Shown piece by piece: positions 1 to 7,606 of a stretch of DNA of 50,180 nt. Made by a program: the position numbers and the translations under genes. Within the stretch, counting starts at the first letter, position 1. Each line of letters starts with the position of its first letter. Source of the DNA: Candidatus Rokuibacteriota bacterium. Lineage in GTDB: Bacteria; Methylomirabilota; Methylomirabilia; Rokubacteriales; CSP1-6. Location: positions 1 through 50,180 of the forward strand of contig JACPCG010000090.1 in NCBI GenBank assembly GCA_016179925.1, written 5' to 3'. The notes beneath the pieces were generated by a model that searched no databases, had not been told where the DNA came from, and saw only the letters and a program-made list of their open reading frames with translations.

Positions 1-227
1 TCGGCGTTGCCGGACGGCGTGCTGAAGGTGCCGCGCCCGGCGTGGCGGTAGAGGAGCCCCTCCTCCACGAGGACGTCGAGCGCCTGCCGGATGGTCGGGC
101 GGCTCACCTTGAACCGCCGGCAGAGCGCGTGCTCGGAAGGGATGCGCTCGCCTTCGCCCTTGAGGTCGTGGCGGATCGCGTCGGCGATCTGCAGGTACCG
201 CGGAATCCCGGGACGGTAAGTCACCAC
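1..227 (-). CDS. GntR-family transcriptional regulator, N-terminal DNA-binding part (cut by window edge)
   Basis: Reading leftward from a GTG at 227 (a second GTG follows at 224), the frame encodes a start like VVTYRPGIPRYLQIADAIR, then GERIPSEHALCRRF and SRPTIRQALDVL. This is the winged helix-turn-helix signature of GntR regulators: the IPSE turn and a recognition helix with TIRQAL. The C-terminal effector domain lies outside the window, so the subfamily (HutC-like, FadR-like) cannot be read from the protein. The operator type upstream suggests a HutC/DasR-like member. A GGGAGG Shine-Dalgarno sits 7 bases before the first GTG. The gene is probably autoregulated through the palindrome at 249-262. 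Target pathway unknown. Confidence 0.9.
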   Translation of the reverse strand, partial: MVTYRPGIPRYLQIADAIRHDLKGEGERIPSEHALCRRFKVSRPTIRQALDVLVEEGLLYRHAGRGTFSTPSGNA

Positions 228-248
228 CGATGGGCCTCCCGCTGTCAG

Positions 249-262
249 GATGTCTAGACATC
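249..262. promoter_or_regulatory. Palindromic GntR operator GATGTCTAGACATC
   Basis: A perfect 14-bp palindrome with the GTCTAGAC core that is typical of operators of HutC/DasR-type GntR regulators. It lies 22 bases upstream of the GntR start and overlaps the likely -10 element, so binding would block transcription of the regulator itself. The perfect symmetry is seen directly; the regulator assignment is inference. Confidence 0.75.
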
Positions 263-287
263 TAGCACCAGTGGGCCGTCCGGTCAA
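259..287 (-). promoter_or_regulatory. Putative sigma70-type promoter of the GntR gene
   Basis: On the minus strand TTGACC (282-287) is followed after 17 bases by TAGATG (259-264), a fair -35 and a weak -10. The -10 overlaps the palindromic operator at 249-262, as expected for a repressed promoter. Only the match and spacing support it. Confidence 0.45.
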
Positions 288-319
288 TGGGCTCCGCGAG
301 CCGGGGTGCTGAATAACTT

Positions 320-446
320 GCAGGCTGCTCAAAAAGGTCCAGATGCAAGGCGGCGCCCTCTGGCCGCACGCGAGGCGTACTCCCTGTACGTTGAGCGTGC
401 GGCCGAGGGCGCCAACGCCGCAGATGGGCCTTTTTCAGCAGCCTGC
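320..446. repeat. Long imperfect palindrome with GCAGGCTGCT ends (REP/MITE-like)
   Basis: The element starts GCAGGCTGCTCAAAAAGG and ends as the near-perfect inverse (CCTTTTTCAGCAGCCTGC). Inside are matching arms GGCCGCACGC / GCGTGCGGCC around a short GCGTAC...GTACG centre. The whole 127 bp can fold into one hairpin. It abuts the stop codon of the universal stress gene (shared base 446). A run of five T follows a stem on each strand, so it may double as a bidirectional terminator. No ORF in it looks real. Confidence 0.75.
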
Positions 447-886
447 TAGCGCACGGTCAGCACCGGGCAGCGGGCGAGCGCGAGCACGCGCGCGGCGACG
501 CTCCCGAGGAAGAAGCGCGCCACGCCGGTCCGGCCGTGGGTGCCCATCACGATGAGGTCGGCGCGGCGGCGCCGGGCCTCGCGGACGATCTCCTCGAACG
601 GAGTCCCTTCCACGACCGCGGCGGTCGCGCGGACGCGCGCCGTGCGCGCCTTCGCGAGGAGCGGGGGGAGCCGCCGCTGAGCCTCGCGGCGGCCCGCTGT
701 GGTCAGCTCCGCCCAGGTCTTCGCCGTCATGAAGCTGTCCTCGAGCAGGACCGCCGGCGGCGTGAGGACGTGGACGAGGCGCAGCTCGGCGCGCTGCTGC
801 TTCGCGAGCTCGAGCGCCCTCGTGAAGGCGGCGCCCGAGGCCTTCGAGAAATCGGTGGGGTGGAGAATCTTGCGGAAGCGCCTCAT
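446..886 (-). CDS. Universal stress protein, UspA family
   Basis: A 146-residue single-domain Usp protein. It begins MRRFRKILHPTDFS, the usual first strand and loop with the nucleotide-contacting Asp, and ends with GTHGRTGVARFFLGSVAARV. That is the G-x2-G-x9-G-S phosphate-binding signature of ATP-binding Usp proteins, followed by the closing strand CPVLTVR. The reading frame stays open upstream, but the ATG at 886 is preferred: AAGGAG lies about 8 bases upstream and the protein then has family length. It starts one base after the rtcA stop, so the two are probably co-transcribed. A soluble cytoplasmic stress protein; its precise role cannot be read from sequence. Confidence 0.93.
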   Translation of the reverse strand: MRRFRKILHPTDFSKASGAAFTRALELAKQQRAELRLVHVLTPPAVLLEDSFMTAKTWAELTTAGRREAQRRLPPLLAKARTARVRATAAVVEGTPFEEIVREARRRRADLIVMGTHGRTGVARFFLGSVAARVLALARCPVLTVR

Positions 887-887
887 C

Positions 888-1949
888 TCAGGGCTCCTTT
901 CCGGGAGCGATGGCGACACGCGCGGGCCGCCCCTCGCCGAGCTCGATCCCGGCGGGGAGGAACTGCCGCACGGTCCACGCGACGGTCTGCAGATGCGGGG
1001 AGAGCGTCGGGCACGTAAAGCTCGACGGGCTCGCGGCCAGCGCCAGGAACGGCACGAGCTGGTCGGCAAGGTGGGCATCCACGGCGGCGCCGCTCGCGAG
1101 GTGCGCGAGGAGCTCGTCCGCCGCCTGGTCGGCGACGCGCTCGGCGGGGAGCCCGCGCCGCCCGAGGGCCGAGAAGCCCGCGCGCCCGCGCAGGGAGAGG
1201 AAGACCAGCGTGCCGGGTCCGAGCGCGGTCCGATCCTCGACGAGCGCGATCTCCGCCGTGATGCCGGCGGCCGCCAGCCGCTCCTCGGCGCGCGTCTTCT
1301 GCCGCTCGGCGATCGAGCGCGGCAGCCGCGAGACCGCCGAGATCCCCGAGATCAGCGGGTCGGCGGCGGGCGCCTCGCAGACGAAGCCGGTCAGCGCGCG
1401 CGAGGGCGTCAGGGTCACGTGGATCTCTCCGCCTCCCGCCGGATACCAGCCCCACCGGCGGAGGTCGAGCGTCGCCTCGATCCCGATGAGGCGCAGCGCC
1501 GGGAAAAACACCTCCGTGAGGTAGTGGACGGGCGGGCTCCACGGCACGTGCGTGCCGCCGATCAGCGTGAGCCGCGACGGCGCGCGGGCGAGCGCCAGCG
1601 GCAGGACGAGCGCCTGACAGAGGAGCGAGACCGCGCCCGCGCTCCCCCGCTCGGCGCCCACGTCGAAGCGATAGTCGCCCGCGCGGATCGCCCGCGGCGC
1701 GAAGCCGAGCGCCGTCGAGCCGAGCGCGTCGCCGGTGACCTCCGCGTCGCCGATCGCCGCGAGCGCCCGCACCACGGTGAGGTGCTGCGGCTGGAGTCCG
1801 GGCTTCGGCCGGCGCGCGCGGATACCGGTGAGCGTCACCGCACGGCCGAGCGTCACGGCGAGAGCGAGCGCCGTCCGCACGATCTGGCCGCCGCCCTCGC
1901 CGTGGGCGCCGTCGAGAGTCAGCGGGGTCGGGTCCGGCGGACCACCCAC
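888..1949 (-). CDS. rtcA: RNA 3'-terminal phosphate cyclase
   Basis: RtcA converts RNA 3'-phosphates to 2',3'-cyclic phosphates through AMP-bound intermediates. The protein has the glycine-rich DGAHGEGGGQIVRTALAL start, the RPKPGLQPQHL block and, near the C-terminus, DAHLADQL. In the last of these His293 (numbered from GTG 1949) corresponds to the adenylated histidine of the family. The frame is open up to 2006, but GTG 1949 gives about 353 residues, near the family norm of about 340, and a 31-base overlap with the upstream gene's end. No RtcB or RtcR is present in the window. Pairing with a universal stress gene suggests RNA-damage or stress use (inference). Confidence 0.93.
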   Translation of the reverse strand: MGGPPDPTPLTLDGAHGEGGGQIVRTALALAVTLGRAVTLTGIRARRPKPGLQPQHLTVVRALAAIGDAEVTGDALGSTALGFAPRAIRAGDYRFDVGAERGSAGAVSLLCQALVLPLALARAPSRLTLIGGTHVPWSPPVHYLTEVFFPALRLIGIEATLDLRRWGWYPAGGGEIHVTLTPSRALTGFVCEAPAADPLISGISAVSRLPRSIAERQKTRAEERLAAAGITAEIALVEDRTALGPGTLVFLSLRGRAGFSALGRRGLPAERVADQAADELLAHLASGAAVDAHLADQLVPFLALAASPSSFTCPTLSPHLQTVAWTVRQFLPAGIELGEGRPARVAIAPGKEP

Positions 1950-2881
1950 TTGCGTCCCTCCTCGCAGAGCACCACCGCCGGGGGAAACAGCAGGAGAATC
2001 CCCCACTCAGCGAACGCGAGCGGCGCCAGCCCGAAGACGTACGGGAACGGCGGCAGCAGGATGAGCGCCAGCAGGATCGCCAGCTCGGCGGCGATCCCGC
2101 CGAGCACGAGGCGGTTCGCCAGGAGCCCGACGCGGAAGACCGACTCGCGGTCGGTCCGGCAGGCGAAGACGTTGCCGACCTGCGTCGCCACGATCCCCGC
2201 CAGCGTCATCGTCGTCGCGCGCCGGTAGAGGTCGCCGGACGCCGCCAGCGGGAGCCCCGGGCGCCAGCCGGCGACGCGGTACGTCCAGAAGAACGCCCCG
2301 AGCGAGAGCGCCGCCTCGATGACGCCGAGAAATCCGAACGCGCGCGCGAGCCGGCCGGCGCTCAGCAGGCGGTCCGTCGGCGAGCGCGGCGGCCGGGCCA
2401 TCACGCCCGGCTCGGGCGGCTCGGCGCCGAGCGCCAGGGCCGGCAGGAGGTCGGTGCCGAGGTCCACGGCGAGGATCTGCATGACGGTGAGCGGGAGCGG
2501 CACGCCGAGGAAGACGAAGGCGAGGAACGGCACCAGCTCCGGCACGTTGGAGGCGAAGATGTAGGTGAGCCGCGAGACCAGATGCAGCGCCGCGCCGCTC
2601 TCGCGGAGCGACGACGTCAGGACGATCGCCGCGTCGACCGGGCCGCTCGTGTCCGTGAGTGCAGGCGCGTGAGGAAGGCGGACGGCGCGGACCGCGAGCC
2701 CCTGCACCGCGCCCGTCAGCGAGTGGAGTAGCGCGACGCGCGGTCCCACGCCGAGGACTCCCGCCCCCTCGAGCGACGGGAGCCCGAGCTCCCACGCGAG
2801 CGACGGCAGCGAAGACACCTCTGCGCCGAGGGCCACGGGGTCGCCCGCCAGAAACGGGGTGAGCGCCAACTCTCTTGCCAT
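1919..2881 (-). CDS. Truncated, catalytically dead P-type ATPase membrane domain
   Basis: The last ~210 residues match the C-terminal (M5-M10) membrane domain of Ca2+/cation P-type ATPases: FASNVPELVPFLAFVFLG, then PLTVMQILAVDLGTDLLPAL and ALGAEPPEPGVMARPPRS, followed by four more hydrophobic segments. Actuator domain, nucleotide-binding domain and DKTGT motif are all absent. The segment that should read GDGVNDAPAL is degenerate (VRAVRLPHAPALTDTSG). The protein therefore cannot hydrolyse ATP. It is either a decaying remnant or a retained membrane domain with a new role; an unbroken 320-codon frame with hydrophobic helices favours retention. It overlaps the start of rtcA by 31 bases. Confidence 0.75.
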   Translation of the reverse strand: MARELALTPFLAGDPVALGAEVSSLPSLAWELGLPSLEGAGVLGVGPRVALLHSLTGAVQGLAVRAVRLPHAPALTDTSGPVDAAIVLTSSLRESGAALHLVSRLTYIFASNVPELVPFLAFVFLGVPLPLTVMQILAVDLGTDLLPALALGAEPPEPGVMARPPRSPTDRLLSAGRLARAFGFLGVIEAALSLGAFFWTYRVAGWRPGLPLAASGDLYRRATTMTLAGIVATQVGNVFACRTDRESVFRVGLLANRLVLGGIAAELAILLALILLPPFPYVFGLAPLAFAEWGILLLFPPAVVLCEEGRKWVVRRTRPR

Positions 2882-3126
2882 GAGACCCTGGATTCATCGG
2901 CAAATGGAGTGCCAGGGTCCGACGGAGGGCCGGTCACTGAAAATCGCGGAGTTGAGCTGGCTCCGGGCGCTTGGCGCCAGAGGGTGGGGTGGGCATGTCC
3001 CACCTGAGGCGGCCCTGCCCGCCGCCTGCCCGCCCCGGTCGGCCGCGAATTCGCGCACTTGCTCGGGGCCGGGCCCAGGCATCGCATTTGCCTGATCCAT
3101 ATCGCGATTGCTCAAGGAGGCATTCG

Positions 3127-3822
3127 ATGAAGAAGGTCGAAGAGATCATGACCAGGGACGTGATCGCGGTGGCGCCGGGGACCACGATCCACCGGGCCGC
3201 AGAGCTCCTCGCCGACCATGGGATCAGCGGGCTCCCCGTCGTGGACGAGCAGGGCGTCGTCGTCGGCATCCTGAGCGAGGGCGACCTCATCGTGCGCCAG
3301 CGGCCCCGGCCGCGGCCTTCGTTCTGGCGCCTCTTCTTCCAGGACGGGGAGCGTCTCGCCCGGGAGTACCAGAAGGCGGCCGGCACGACCGTGGCCGAGG
3401 TGATGACCACGACCTTGATCGTCATCAGGCCCGACGCCCCGATCGAGGCCGCCGCAGCGCTCCTGGACCGGCACAAGATCCGCCGCCTCCCCGTGATGGA
3501 GGAAGGCCGGCTCGTCGGGATCGTGAGCCGGGGCGATCTGGTCAAGGCGCTCGCGATCGCGACGCCCGCGGCGCCCAGCGCAGTCTCCGACGCCCAGCTC
3601 GTCCAGGAGATGACGGCGCGGATGGATCGCGAGGCGTGGATCTCCAGCCGGACGATCACCGTCGAGGCGAAAGACGGCGTGCTCATGCTCTCGGGCCCGG
3701 TGGGGAACGAGACGGAGAGGTCGGCCCTGGAGACGATGGCGCGCGCCATCCCCGGGTGCCGCTCCGTTGACAACAACACCATCGTCTGGCCGCAGATCGT
3801 CTCCCGGTACCCCACCGTCTGA
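3127..3822 (+). CDS. CBS-CBS-BON domain protein
   Basis: 231 residues. Two CBS motifs come first: MTRDVIAVAPGTTIHRAAEL, then a second beginning VAEVMTTTLIVIRPDAPI and ending RRLPVMEEGRLVGIVSRGDL. Between them is a basic linker rich in Arg/Pro/Trp. A C-terminal BON-like domain follows (ISSRTITVEAKDGVLMLSG, then a conserved-looking PGCRSVDNN turn). CBS pairs bind adenosine nucleotides; BON domains are often linked to membranes or lipids. ATG 3127 is chosen because AAGGAGG sits seven bases before it, although the frame is open from 2971. Its 3' end overlaps the TTG start of the downstream acyl-AMP ligase fusion, so the two are likely co-expressed. Confidence 0.92.
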   Translation: MKKVEEIMTRDVIAVAPGTTIHRAAELLADHGISGLPVVDEQGVVVGILSEGDLIVRQRPRPRPSFWRLFFQDGERLAREYQKAAGTTVAEVMTTTLIVIRPDAPIEAAAALLDRHKIRRLPVMEEGRLVGIVSRGDLVKALAIATPAAPSAVSDAQLVQEMTARMDREAWISSRTITVEAKDGVLMLSGPVGNETERSALETMARAIPGCRSVDNNTIVWPQIVSRYPTV

Positions 3823-6547
3823 AGCGGGCGCGCCCGCCGAGTCGCGCGTCCTCGAGATCGTCACCGGGCTGGTGACGGATCTCCAGGGAGCGCTGGCGCC
3901 GCCCGGCGTCACGCTCGACCAATCGCTCGAGCGCGACCTCGGCATCGGCAGCCTCGAGCGCGTCGAGCTGCTGCTGCGCCTCGAGCAGGCGTTCGGGGTC
4001 AGGCTCTCCGACGCCGCGATGATGGAGGCCGAGAGCCCGCGCGACCTGGTGCGGGCGATCCTCACGGCCGGGCCCGGCGCGCCCGAGCGCGCGCCGGCGC
4101 CGCGCGGTCCGCTCGGCGCCACCACCGCCGCGCCCGCCGCCGCCGACACGCTCGTGGACGCGCTCCGCTGGCACGTCGAGCGCGCGCCCGAGCGGGTGCA
4201 CGTGTATCTCCGGGAGGAGGACGGCGCGGAGCGGCCCATCACCTATCGGGCGCTCTGGGAGGGCGCCCGGGCCGTGAGCGCGGGGCTCAGCGAGCGCGGC
4301 GTCGAGCGGGGTGAGACGGTGGCGCTCATGCTGAGGACCGAGGAGCCGTTCTTCGCCGCGTTCTTCGGCGTGCTCCTCGCCGGCGCGATCCCGGTGCCCA
4401 TCTATCCGCCCTTCCGTCCGGACCGGATCGAAGAGTACGCGCGCCGCCAGCTCGGGATCCTCACGAACGCCCAGGCGCGGCTCTTGATCACCTTCGCGGA
4501 GGCCGAGCGCGTCGCGGCCCTCCTCCGCCCGCGCGCCGCCACGCTCCGGGCGGTCACCTCCGTGGACGAGCTGGCGCGGGCGGCGTCCCGGCCGCCCGTC
4601 GCGGGCGCGGCCGCCGCCGACCCCGCGCTGATCCAGTACACGTCGGGTTCGACCGGCGATCCCAAGGGCGTGCTCCTCACCCACGCCAACCTCTTGGCGA
4701 ACATCCGCGCGATCGGCGAGGCGATCGACATCCGCCCGGACGACGTCGGCGTGAGCTGGCTGCCGCTCTACCACGACATGGGCCTGATCGGCGCGTGGCT
4801 GGGCGCGCTCTACTTCGGCATCCCGATCGCGATCCTCTCGCCGCTCGCCTTCCTGGCGCGCCCCGCGCGCTGGCTCTGGGCGCTCCACGCCCATCGCGGG
4901 ACGGTCTCCCCGGCGCCGAACTTCGCCTACGACCTCTGCGTGCGGAAGGTCGCCGACGACGAGATCGTGGGCCTCGATCTCTCGTCGTGGCGGCTCGCGT
5001 TCAACGGCTCCGAGCCGGTCAGCGCCGAGACGATCGAGCGCTTCACACGCCGCTTCGCGCGCTGGGGCTTCCGCCCGGAAGCGATGTGCCCGACCTACGG
5101 GCTCGCCGAGGCCTCGGTGGGGCTGACGGTCGCGCCGCCCGGCCGCCGCCCGCGCGTGGACGGCCGCGTCGTCTCCTGCGGCCGCCCGCTCCCGGGCCAC
5201 GAGATCCGGATCGTGGACGCCGCGGGCCGGCCCGTCGCCGAGCGCGCCGAGGGCCGCATCGAGTTCCGCGGGCCCTCGGTGACGCACGGCTATTTCCGCA
5301 ATCCCGAGGCGACGCGGACCACGTTCCGCGAGGGCTGGTGCGACTCCGGCGACCTCGGCTACTGGGCGGACGGCGAGCTCTTCGTCACGGGCCGGCGGAA
5401 GGACATCATCATCAAGGCGGGGCGCAACCTCCATCCGCAGGAGATCGAGGAGCTGGTCGGCGACGTTCCCGGCATTCGCAAGGGGTGCGTGGCGGCCTTC
5501 GGCGTGGCCGACCCGGCGATCGGGACCGAGCGCCTCGTCGTCGTCGCCGAGAGCCGCGAGACCGCGCCCCCGGCGCGCGAGCGGCTCCGGGCCGCCGTCG
5601 TCGAGCGCGTCGTCGCGGCCGTCGGGCTCCCGCCCGACACGGTCGTCGTCGTGGCGCCCCGCACGGTCCTCAAGACGCCGAGCGGCAAGGTGCGCCGCGG
5701 CGCGACGCGCGAGGCGTATCTGGCAGGGTGGCTCGAGGCGCGGCGGTCGGCGCAGCTCCAGTGGGCGCGCCTCGTCGCCCGCGCCGCGGCCGCACGGCTG
5801 CGCCACGTTCCGCGCCGGGCCGCGGCCCTCGCCTACGGCGCGTGGGTCGCCGCCCTCCTCGCCGTCGCGTTCCCCGTGCTCTGGGTCCTCGTGCGCCTCT
5901 TGCCGGGCGCGCGCCTCGCGGACCGCGCCGTGCGGCGCTGGTGCCGGATCGTGCTGGCGCTCGCGGGCTGCCGGCTCCGGGTCGAGGGGCTCGAGCACCT
6001 CCCCGCGCAGGGGCCGGTCCTCTTCGCCGCCAACCACGCGAGCTACCTGGACGTGGTCGCGCTCCTCGCGGCGATCCCCGCGCCGTTCCTCTTCGTCGCC
6101 AAGCGCGAGCTCGCCGCGGCGCTGCTGATCGGCGCCGTGATCGCCAAGGTCGGCCACCTCACCGTGGACCGCGTGGATCTCTCGCGCGGCGTGGCGGACG
6201 CCGAGCACGTCGCGCGCGTGCTGCGCGAGGGCGCCTCGCTCTTCTTCTTCCCGGAGGCGACGTTCGTCCGCGCGCCCGGCGTGCGCCGGTTCAGGCTCGG
6301 CGCCTTCAAGGCCGCGGTCGAGGCCAAGTGCCCCGTGATCCCGGTCGCGCTCCGAGGGACGCGCGACATCCTCCCCGCGTACGCGTGGCTGCCGCGCCGC
6401 GGGACGATCACCGTCACGATCGGCGCGCCGATCGTGCCGGAGCGCGCCGAGTGGCGGGAGATGGTCCGGCTGAGGGACCTCGCGCGCGCTGCGATCGTGA
6501 AGGCCGCGGGCGAGCCGCCCGTCGAGGAGCGCGCCACATTTTCTTGA
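3767..6547 (+). CDS. ACP / fatty acyl-AMP ligase / PlsC acyltransferase fusion
   Basis: A 926-residue three-domain protein. Residues ~25-105 form an acyl carrier domain with LGIGSLERVEL, where Ser62 is the expected phosphopantetheine site. Residues ~130-680 are an AMP-forming acyl ligase of the FAAL type: YTSGSTGDPKGV, WLPLYHDMGLIG, PTYGLAEASVG, SGDLGYW and catalytic Lys in TPSGKVRR. A transmembrane-like stretch (~690-720) precedes a PlsC-type acyltransferase with NHASYLD near 756 and FFPEAT near 830. It could activate a fatty acid as acyl-AMP, load it on its own ACP and transfer it to a (lyso)lipid at the membrane (inference). The TTG start at 3767 overlaps the CBS-BON gene by 56 bases; no better start was found before the ACP. 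Confidence 0.88.
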   Translation: MTTTPSSGRRSSPGTPPSEAGAPAESRVLEIVTGLVTDLQGALAPPGVTLDQSLERDLGIGSLERVELLLRLEQAFGVRLSDAAMMEAESPRDLVRAILTAGPGAPERAPAPRGPLGATTAAPAAADTLVDALRWHVERAPERVHVYLREEDGAERPITYRALWEGARAVSAGLSERGVERGETVALMLRTEEPFFAAFFGVLLAGAIPVPIYPPFRPDRIEEYARRQLGILTNAQARLLITFAEAERVAALLRPRAATLRAVTSVDELARAASRPPVAGAAAADPALIQYTSGSTGDPKGVLLTHANLLANIRAIGEAIDIRPDDVGVSWLPLYHDMGLIGAWLGALYFGIPIAILSPLAFLARPARWLWALHAHRGTVSPAPNFAYDLCVRKVADDEIVGLDLSSWRLAFNGSEPVSAETIERFTRRFARWGFRPEAMCPTYGLAEASVGLTVAPPGRRPRVDGRVVSCGRPLPGHEIRIVDAAGRPVAERAEGRIEFRGPSVTHGYFRNPEATRTTFREGWCDSGDLGYWADGELFVTGRRKDIIIKAGRNLHPQEIEELVGDVPGIRKGCVAAFGVADPAIGTERLVVVAESRETAPPARERLRAAVVERVVAAVGLPPDTVVVVAPRTVLKTPSGKVRRGATREAYLAGWLEARRSAQLQWARLVARAAAARLRHVPRRAAALAYGAWVAALLAVAFPVLWVLVRLLPGARLADRAVRRWCRIVLALAGCRLRVEGLEHLPAQGPVLFAANHASYLDVVALLAAIPAPFLFVAKRELAAALLIGAVIAKVGHLTVDRVDLSRGVADAEHVARVLREGASLFFFPEATFVRAPGVRRFRLGAFKAAVEAKCPVIPVALRGTRDILPAYAWLPRRGTITVTIGAPIVPERAEWREMVRLRDLARAAIVKAAGEPPVEERATFS

Positions 6548-6599
6548 TCGGACGCGCCTCGGCCTGGAGTAACGTTGGGTTCCGAGCCGGGGACACGCC

Positions 6600-7604
6600 G
6601 TGCAGATCGGCTTCCACCTCACACCGTTCTGGAGCCCGACCGATCGCCCGCCCACGGCCATCATCGACGAGGCCGTCGAGGTGGTGCGGGCAGCGAGCGG
6701 GATGGGCTTCGCCTGGGTCTCCATCGGGCACCACTGGGTCTCCCATCCCACGGTGTGGCCGCAACCGATGCCGATGCTGGCCCGGCTGGCGCCGGAGACC
6801 GGCGAGATGCGGCTCAAGACCTCGATGCTCCTCCTGCCGCTCCTGAACCCGGTGGACGCGGCGGAGAACGTGGCCACCCTCGACCACATCACCCACGGGC
6901 GCCTCGACGTCGGCGTCGCCATCGGCTACCGCGAGAAGGAGCTGGAAGCCGCCGGGCTCGGGCGGAAGGACCGGGTGCCCAAGCTCGAGGAGTCTCTCGC
7001 TCTGATGAAGCGGCTCTGGAGCGGCGAGGAGGTCACCTTCGAGGGCGTCTACACGAAGGTGGCCGGCGCCCGCCTCGGGTTCCCGCCGTGCCAGCGCCCG
7101 CATCCCCCGCTCGAGATGGGCGCGCAGAGCGAGGGGGCGACACGGCGCGCGGCACGGCTCACCGACGCCGTGTTCTTCGGTCCCCAGGTCGCCTGGGCCG
7201 ACGTGGCGCGCCTCGTGCGCGTCTATCGCGAGGCGCGGTCGGGGGCGCCAACGCCGGGCGCCGCCCTCGCGTCGCGAAGCCTGATCGTGGGGGCCAGCAA
7301 GGAGGCGGCGCAGGATGCCGCCCGCGGCTACCTCGAGCGGACGTTCGCGATGTACCGCGGCTGGCAGATGCAGGAGCCCACCATGGTGCCGCTCCGGCTC
7401 GGGTTCGACACGAGCCTCGACGACTGGACGATCAACGGCCCTCCCGCAACGTGCCGCGAGACGATCGCGCGGGCGCACGAGCTGGGCCTCGACGGCATCG
7501 GCCTCACCATCTACAGCCTGCCGCGCGGGGTGGCGGCGCGCGTCGAGTACCTCCGCATGATCGCCGAGGAGATCGTGCGCCCGGCGGCCAAGCTGGGCGC
7601 CTGA
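6600..7604 (+). CDS. LLM-class flavin-dependent oxidoreductase
   Basis: 334 residues of the bacterial luciferase-like monooxygenase family (F420- or FMN-dependent). Features include the N-terminal strand MQIGFHLTPFW, the GMGFAWVSIGHHWVSHP region, TSMLLLPLLNPVDAAENVAT and HGRLDVGVAIGYREKE. The GTG start at 6600 puts the first beta strand at the N-terminus, as is normal. It is the first gene of a tight operon: two bases separate its stop from the FAD-subunit gene of a Mo hydroxylase, suggesting both act on one catabolic substrate. Substrate and cofactor (FMN or F420) cannot be decided from sequence. Confidence 0.88.
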   Translation: MQIGFHLTPFWSPTDRPPTAIIDEAVEVVRAASGMGFAWVSIGHHWVSHPTVWPQPMPMLARLAPETGEMRLKTSMLLLPLLNPVDAAENVATLDHITHGRLDVGVAIGYREKELEAAGLGRKDRVPKLEESLALMKRLWSGEEVTFEGVYTKVAGARLGFPPCQRPHPPLEMGAQSEGATRRAARLTDAVFFGPQVAWADVARLVRVYREARSGAPTPGAALASRSLIVGASKEAAQDAARGYLERTFAMYRGWQMQEPTMVPLRLGFDTSLDDWTINGPPATCRETIARAHELGLDGIGLTIYSLPRGVAARVEYLRMIAEEIVRPAAKLGA

Positions 7605-7606
7605 CC

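Noticed and set aside
3683-6922. 1079-residue open frame antisense to the acyl-AMP ligase fusion
   Set aside because: Low-complexity Arg/Asp/Glu/Ala/His composition and no motifs; a high-GC shadow of the real gene.
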